Assembly: GCA_051294375.1 (NCBI GenBank)
Contig: CM119269.1
Span: 13,176,790 to 13,240,789 of the forward strand
Length of the DNA: 64,000 nt
Direction: 5' to 3'
Source of the DNA: Paraspadella gotoi
Lineage: Eukaryota; Chaetognatha
A model generated the notes under the pieces. It was not told where the DNA came from. It made no database searches and saw nothing but the letters and a program-made list of their open reading frames with translations. A program made the position numbers and the translations under genes. This document shows positions 58,575 through 64,000 of this stretch, one piece after another; the stretch's first letter is position 1, and the number at the start of each line of letters is the position of its first letter.

Positions 58575-58957
58575 TTGGTGTTTTTTTTTGTGAAAAGGGT
58601 ATTTCTTTTCTCTCGTTATATGATCATTTAATACAATGAACATACGTTCTTTCAACTTTTATCATTGTTTTTGTCAGTTTTTCTCAGCATAAATATTCTA
58701 CTACGCGTTGAGTTATCGGTATATATACTTTTTGGAAGAAATTTACTTTTCTGTAATTCGTCTACCTCTTTTTTACTTACAATAATATACAAAATTGAAT
58801 TTTATGATCTATCAGTTTATGCTGTATACAACATGCCATTTGAAAACCCGAGTATATAGCATATAAGGACAACAAATTTCCTACGCACATTTTGAAACAA
58901 ATTTGAAAACCACTTTGTAGAGAATAATTAGTGGAAATACACTAGATTCGCATTTTT

Positions 58958-60400
58958 AAACATTTATCTCATTTATCGACTAAATATTACTCTTTGAATC
59001 CGACAAAGTTTAATTAGATACCAGTCCTTCTGTTCGTTTTCCAAGCTCTTTTCAACTAAAAAGTTTTATTTAAAATTATTTACTAAAAACTTTATCAAGT
59101 TCATAACTCATGTGCGCTGAAGAAGGCTCGTATTGTGAGCCGAAACATGTCTGCTCTTATAAATAAAATTCGTTGCAAAATAAAATCTAACTTTGTAATA
59201 TTTAAAAAAAAAAAAAAACTTTTTCGCCCGAGCCAGGGTGTTGAAGACTCGGAAATATGGAAATTCACCATTTTTTAATATTTTTAGCTTTTTTTAGTTA
59301 ATTTTTTTAATATATAATCTTTAATCAAGTTAATTACTTTCTGATATGATTTTTATTTTCCATTTAACGTTATTATCATATAATTCATTATAAATAAAAT
59401 ATTAGTTTTTTGATTAGTACCAGAGGGTGTTTGATGAGTCTAATGTTTATTTTTTTTTTTTATATTTATAAATTATAACTCTTATTACTTTTATATATAG
59501 ATCAATATATTTAATATGGCATAGCATGAACTTGACTATATCGCCAGTAAATACTTATTCTATGATAACATTTCCAGTTGGGGATAATAACACCTTGTTG
59601 ATCATATAATGTATCTTTATACTTAATTCACCTAGAATTACATTACCTCAAAACGTTAAAATTACAATCACTAACCCTTAACCTAATTTGGCTAAAAATT
59701 GCAAACTAGAACTTAGTTTCAGTTCATAACAAATTATTATTTTCTATGCGATATGCATAAATCTGGATAGTGGATAATCATTTGAATATATTATATCTTT
59801 GTTGTAATAATTTTCATTTATGATTAAAAAATTTTCATGAATTGCTTGTTTTTAAAATGAATCTTTAAAAAAAACTTTTTACAATTAGGTCACAATAGTT
59901 TTTTAATGCTTTTAATTATAAAAAATTAATTAACTATGTTACATTAACTTAAAAACCATTTAAAATTTTCAAAATATTTTATATCCTGATTAAAATATGT
60001 AATTCTTAAAAAAATAATAAATTATTATTTGAAAATATGAAAAAAAACATTTAGAATTTAGCTTCTTTAACACCCTGGCTTAGCCCTAACAATATTTTTT
60101 GTGAATGAATGTTTTAAAAATAGTTAAATATGATAATTTAAAAGCATTATCATTAGTAATTAACTTGATTAATGATAATTATATTTATAAAAAATTTACT
60201 GAAAAAAAGCTAAAAAATACTCATAAAAGGTGAAATTCCATATTTTGGCTCTTTAACACCTGCTCGAGCGAAAAGTTTTTTTTTTTTAATAAAACTTTTT
60301 TAGTTAAAAAGAGCTTGGAAAAACGAACAGAATGACACGAGACTGGTTGTTTATTTAAAAAACATTTATCTCATTTATCGACTAAATATCATTCTTTGAA
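58958..60400. mobile_element. Foldback element with long inverted arms and flanking direct repeats
   Basis: Arm 1 (59019-59345) and arm 2 (60150-60345) are inverted copies: accagtc...ctgttcgttttccaagctctttt...cgagc-agg-tgtt...tatgga-attcacc...aatcaagttaattac. A ~40-base direct repeat (aacatttatctcatttatcgactaaatatt...) flanks both ends, at 58960 and 60359. The core between arms is AT-rich without coding capacity. Arm 1 is interrupted by a ~130-base insertion carrying a hammerhead-like motif. Confidence 0.7.
59070..59205 (+). ncRNA. Hammerhead-ribozyme-like motif inside a small insertion
   Basis: Core 59115-59155 reads GCG-CTGAAGA-A-GGCTC..GAGCC-GAAAC-ATGTC-TGC. It shows the hammerhead layout with a 5-bp stem II and a GUC site, but CUGAUGA is mutated to CUGAAGA, so it is probably inactive. 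Comparison with arm 2 of the foldback shows that this ~130-base block is an insertion. Confidence 0.5.
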
Positions 60401-60659
60401 AGGTTTGATTCATATTTTTTCCAACTTATACTCCCTTCGATCTTGTTATCAACTACAACCTCAACTCGTTTCCAGCAGTTAGAATGCTTTAACCAAATAA
60501 TACTTGTTCCTTCTCGAGTTTCTAGAGTTTGCTATTGTTAGTCTCTTTTTAGCATGAAATATTTTTCTTATCGAAAAAAAGTTCAAGAATTAGAAACGTT
60601 TGTTACATTCCATTGTACGAAAATGTTTTTTACTTCACGCAGAAAAAAAAAAATTAAAA

Positions 60660-63443
60660 ATGGACATGGACTTGGATACAACGCCTATGTTGCTAGGCAA
60701 CAAAGGTTCACCCGTGACCTTCAACCGAGGAATGAAATCCTTTCCTTCCGATCGATTGGACTCCGGATTTCCGAGATCTCAGGGAGTTCAGACCGTGAAA
60801 GAGAAAACTCTCCTCTGGCAGCAAAGCGCTTGGGATTCCGGGATTCAATCCGGAGCAACGACCAACGCCCCGTCCATCAGCAGCAGAGCTTCTGGCATGG
60901 ACACGGCCGTTGAGGACGACCAAGGCAAGGATTTGTACGATTGGGATCAACAAGTGAGTCAAGGATTCACTCAAGATCAAGTGGTGGACATCAGCCAGCA
61001 ACTTCAACAAACACGAAGTCAAAGAGTTCGAGCCGCCATGTTTCCAGAGTCTCTCGAGGAAGGTCTGGCCATTCCTCAGACGACCTTCAACCCGTCTCAA
61101 CAATCCGCGGTTCAAAGATTGGCCGAGCCGAGTCAGATGCTCAAGCACGCCGTCGTTCATCTCATCAATTATCAAGACGACGCGGATCTGGCGACCAGAG
61201 CCGTTCCCGAATTGATCAAGCTCTTGAACGAAGACGACCACGTGGTTCTCTCTCAAGCAGTCACCATGGTCCATCAGTTGTCGAAGAAGGAAGCGTCTCG
61301 TCACGCCATCATGAATTCTCCGCTCATGGTCGCTGCTCTGATTCGCGCGATGAACAACACCGACGATGCTGAAACTGCGAGATGCACCGTCGGCACTTTG
61401 CACAATTTGAGCCACCATCGACAAGGCCTGCTCGCCATATTCAAGAGCGGTGGGATTCCCGCTTTGGTGAAGCTGTTGAGCACCGACAACGAGAGCGTTC
61501 TCTTCTACGCCATTACAACGCTTCACAATTTGCTTCTCCACCAGGAAGGATCCAAAATGGCGGTAAGTGGTACTGAACTCATTTTCATTGATATATTGTA
61601 TTACTGATATTTTGTATAATATTAAATTTGTTTTTTAGTTTTTTTCGTATTTATTTAAAGCATTTACCAATGTTAATGGAATATTAAACTTTATTAATAC
61701 TATTTTGTATAATTTATTAATACTTAGCGTTCGTTTTTAATTAATTAATTAATTAATTAATTAATTAAAGACCATGTTCTCGTCAATCAACTACGGATTA
61801 TGTATTCGTATTTTAACAAATAGATGACCAATTAAAGGGTAATTCATGATCTCATCTCTAAACCACAGGTGCGTTTGGCCGGAGGCCTTCAAAAGATGGT
61901 CGCATTGTTAAACAGGAACAACGTCAAGTTTCTCGCCATCGTCACGGATTGCTTGCAAATTCTCGCTTACGGCAATCAAGAAAGCAAGCTGATCATCCTC
62001 TCGTCCGGCGGCCCGGCTCAATTAGTTCGCATCATGCACTCGGTCAATTACGAGAAGCTCCTCTGGACGACGTCCCGCGTCCTCAAAGTTCTCTCCGTTT
62101 GTCCCAAAAACAAACCGGCCATCGTCGAAGCCGGCGGCATGCAGGCTCTCGGCGTCCATCTGGCCAGCAATTCCCAACGCCTCGTCCAGAATTGCCTGTG
62201 GACGTTGAGGAATTTGTCGGACGCGGCGACGCGATTGAGCGGAGTCGAAAATCTCATCGGGACTTTGGTTCGACTCTTCGACTCGAACGACATCAACGTG
62301 GTCACTTGTTGCGCGGGAATTCTCTCTAATCTCACCTGCAACAATCACGCCAACAAGACCGTGGCGTGTCGACTCGGCGGCGTCGAAGGTCTCGTCTCTA
62401 CGATCCTCAAAGCCGGCGATCGAGAGGAAATCACCGAACCCGCCATCTGCACTTTGCGCCATTTGACGAGTCGTCATCCCGAGGCGGAGATCGCGCAGAA
62501 CGCCGTTCGATTCCACGGTGGACTCGCCATCGTCGTCAAGCTACTCCATCCGCCTTCAAGATGGCCGTTAATCAAAGCTACCATCGGCCTTTTGAGGAAT
62601 CTCGCTCTCTGTCCGGCCAATCACGCTCCGTTGCGCGAGAACGGCTGCTTACCTCGAATGGTGCAGCTGCTCATCAAATCCCACGAAGCGTCGCATCGTC
62701 AGGAGGAAGGGCCGAAGGCCGAAGGTCGCGCGGGCTTCGTGGACGGCGTACGCATGCAGGACGTCGTCGAGAGCATCGTCGGAGCTCTCCATATCCTAGC
62801 CAAGGATCCTTACAATCGAGCTACGATTCGAATGCTCAACTGCATTCCTCTTTTCGTGCAGCTGCTGTACTCCAACACGGAGAACATCCAGCGGGTCACG
62901 GCCGGCGTTCTTTGTGAGTTGGCTGCGGACAAAGAGGGCGCTGAGATCATGGAAATGGAAGGAGCTACTGCGCCTCTGACGGAACTGCTGCATTCTCGTC
63001 ACGAAGGCGTCTCCACTTACGCGGCGGCCGTGCTCTTTCGCATGGCCGAGGATAAACCGCAAGAGTACAAGAAAAGACTAAGCATCACTGTCAACAGCAC
63101 GTTGGGCAGAGAACAGGCGGAATGGGCTGAGAGCGGACTCTCGACCGATTTGATGCCCGCGGGAAACTTGCACAATAACTCTATGTACGGCCCGACCGGA
63201 CTGGCCGGGTTGACCGGACAGAGGATGGACGAATTCGGCAGCAATACGAACACAGGAGTGACGTCGTTGTCCGGACGTCAAAGCGCCATCGGCGCCAATC
63301 ATTCCATCGCAACTCTCTCTCTCGACGCGTTTCCGGAATTGGGCGCCATGGATCAAGGGACCGAGGATTTCTCCAATTTTGAAAATCTAAATCCCAGCAT
63401 CGGGCAACATAATTCCTTTGGAATGTTTGACTCGGATCTTTAA
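60660..63443 (+). CDS. CTNNB1: Beta-catenin (armadillo)
   Basis: Two coding exons, 60660-61562 and 61869-63443 (phase 0), 825 residues (vertebrate 781). The start is the ATG in MDMDLDTTP. The N-terminal degron is intact: [15 protein letters not shown] (residues 58-72), matching the GSK3/CK1 and beta-TrCP site. Next is the alpha-catenin-binding segment ([18 protein letters not shown]), then twelve armadillo-type repeats from about residue 150 to 680 (for example [48 protein letters not shown]). The C-terminal transactivation region ends FDSDL, close to the PDZ-binding FDTDL of other animals. It acts in cadherin junctions and as the Wnt co-activator with TCF. A second DSG motif (DSGFPRS, 34-40) lies upstream of the canonical degron. 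A TTAA tetranucleotide run is in the single coding intron. Confidence 0.97.
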
Positions 63444-64000
63444 ACTTTTTTTTTAATTTACATTTTTGAATAGTTTTCAAAACAAAGATGACAGTAATAT
63501 TTTTTTTTGCATGACTTGGTTGTTTTTTTTTATTCTAGTGTACACCTTATAACGAGGTACCTACATTTGTGGACAATCTTTTAGTGAATTCTTCACTAGA
63601 TATTGTTATCGCTATTAATTGTTTGCGTTGATAGTTGTCTACGAAATATTATCAGCTTGGATCTATTTTATGTATTTAGTTGTCGAATAATATCATTATA
63701 CTATAATAATTTTCAATTCGATTATTAATATAGGCACAGTACAAACAATTAGTAACTAAAGTAGCAAAAAAAAATATTGCAGTTTGTGAGTTTACTGCTG
63801 GTGAAATTTTCCTGTCTTGTCTTTTTCAGAAATAATTAACAATTTATTTAATTAATATTTAATACTCGGAAATTAGTAGTAGGTAGCAAAAAAAAAAATT
63901 GTTTGAGCGTTGTGTGAATTTAAATTAATCAACAAAACGAACAAGGCGGAGTTTGTGTTTAAAAAGTTACAGGGTTCAACAGCATTAGTTCGCTAGAAAA
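63444..64000 (+). other. Beta-catenin 3' flank
   Basis: AT-rich sequence, presumably 3' UTR and beyond. No other gene recognised before the window ends. Confidence 0.5.

Larger units (their letters stand above)
58575..60659. other. Innexin-beta-catenin intergenic region
   Basis: AT-rich; dominated by the foldback element at 58958-60400. 60430-60640 probably includes 5' sequence of beta-catenin: TTCACGCAG at 60634-60642 looks like an acceptor for a 5' UTR intron, ending 17 bases before the ATG. Confidence 0.5.

Overview
The window is nuclear DNA from an invertebrate animal. Genes have GT-AG introns, and an innexin sits a few kb from beta-catenin. With them are Rho1, a Jupiter/HN1-type protein, a ZNF395/ZNF704-type factor with a C-clamp, a DAAF9-like ciliary protein and a nuclear tRNA-Gly. 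Innexins and the overall gene set point to a non-vertebrate eumetazoan; I cannot place the phylum. Gene density is high (about ten genes in 64 kb) except for one desert at 12.1-27.3 kb packed with microsatellites.

Layout. 0.35-1.7 kb (-): 5' part of a secreted fibrinogen-related protein running off the left edge. 4.25-12.1 kb (+): nine-exon sorbitol dehydrogenase. Its third intron holds two other genes: an intronless tandem-domain receptor-type pseudophosphatase (+) and a small unrecognised spliced gene (-). 12.1-27.3 kb: (CT)n, (CGT)n, (GAAAA)n and other simple repeats, one gap inside a CT array, telomere-like degenerate repeats and a cluster of six CCAAT boxes. 27.4-30.7 kb (+): Jupiter/HN1-like. 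32.9-35.2 kb (+): Rho1. 36.9-38.5 kb (-): intronless ten-finger C2H2 protein. 40.6-45.4 kb (+): sixteen-exon ZNF395/ZNF704/SLC2A4RG orthologue. 46.3-52.2 kb (-): nine-exon DAAF9-like gene with a tRNA-Gly(GCC) in an intron. 55.0-58.6 kb (+): seven-exon innexin. 60.7-63.4 kb (+): beta-catenin with two coding exons.

Exon-intron structures were assembled by hand, requiring GT-AG sites, matching phase at each junction and continuous family similarity. All multi-exon genes close in frame except the small gene at 6.0-6.6 kb. The genes are not an operon: they act in polyol metabolism, Wnt/adhesion, cytoskeleton, transcription, cilium assembly and gap junctions, and share only position.

Mobile and structural DNA is plentiful in introns. 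It includes a roughly 160-bp dispersed family (at least eight copies or fragments), tRNA-derived SINEs, a small MITE whose interior resembles telomere repeats, a 1.3-kb foldback element, and three hammerhead-ribozyme-like motifs (two facing each other in a sorbitol dehydrogenase intron, one inserted in the foldback arm). These, with the nested pseudophosphatase, are the most novel content.
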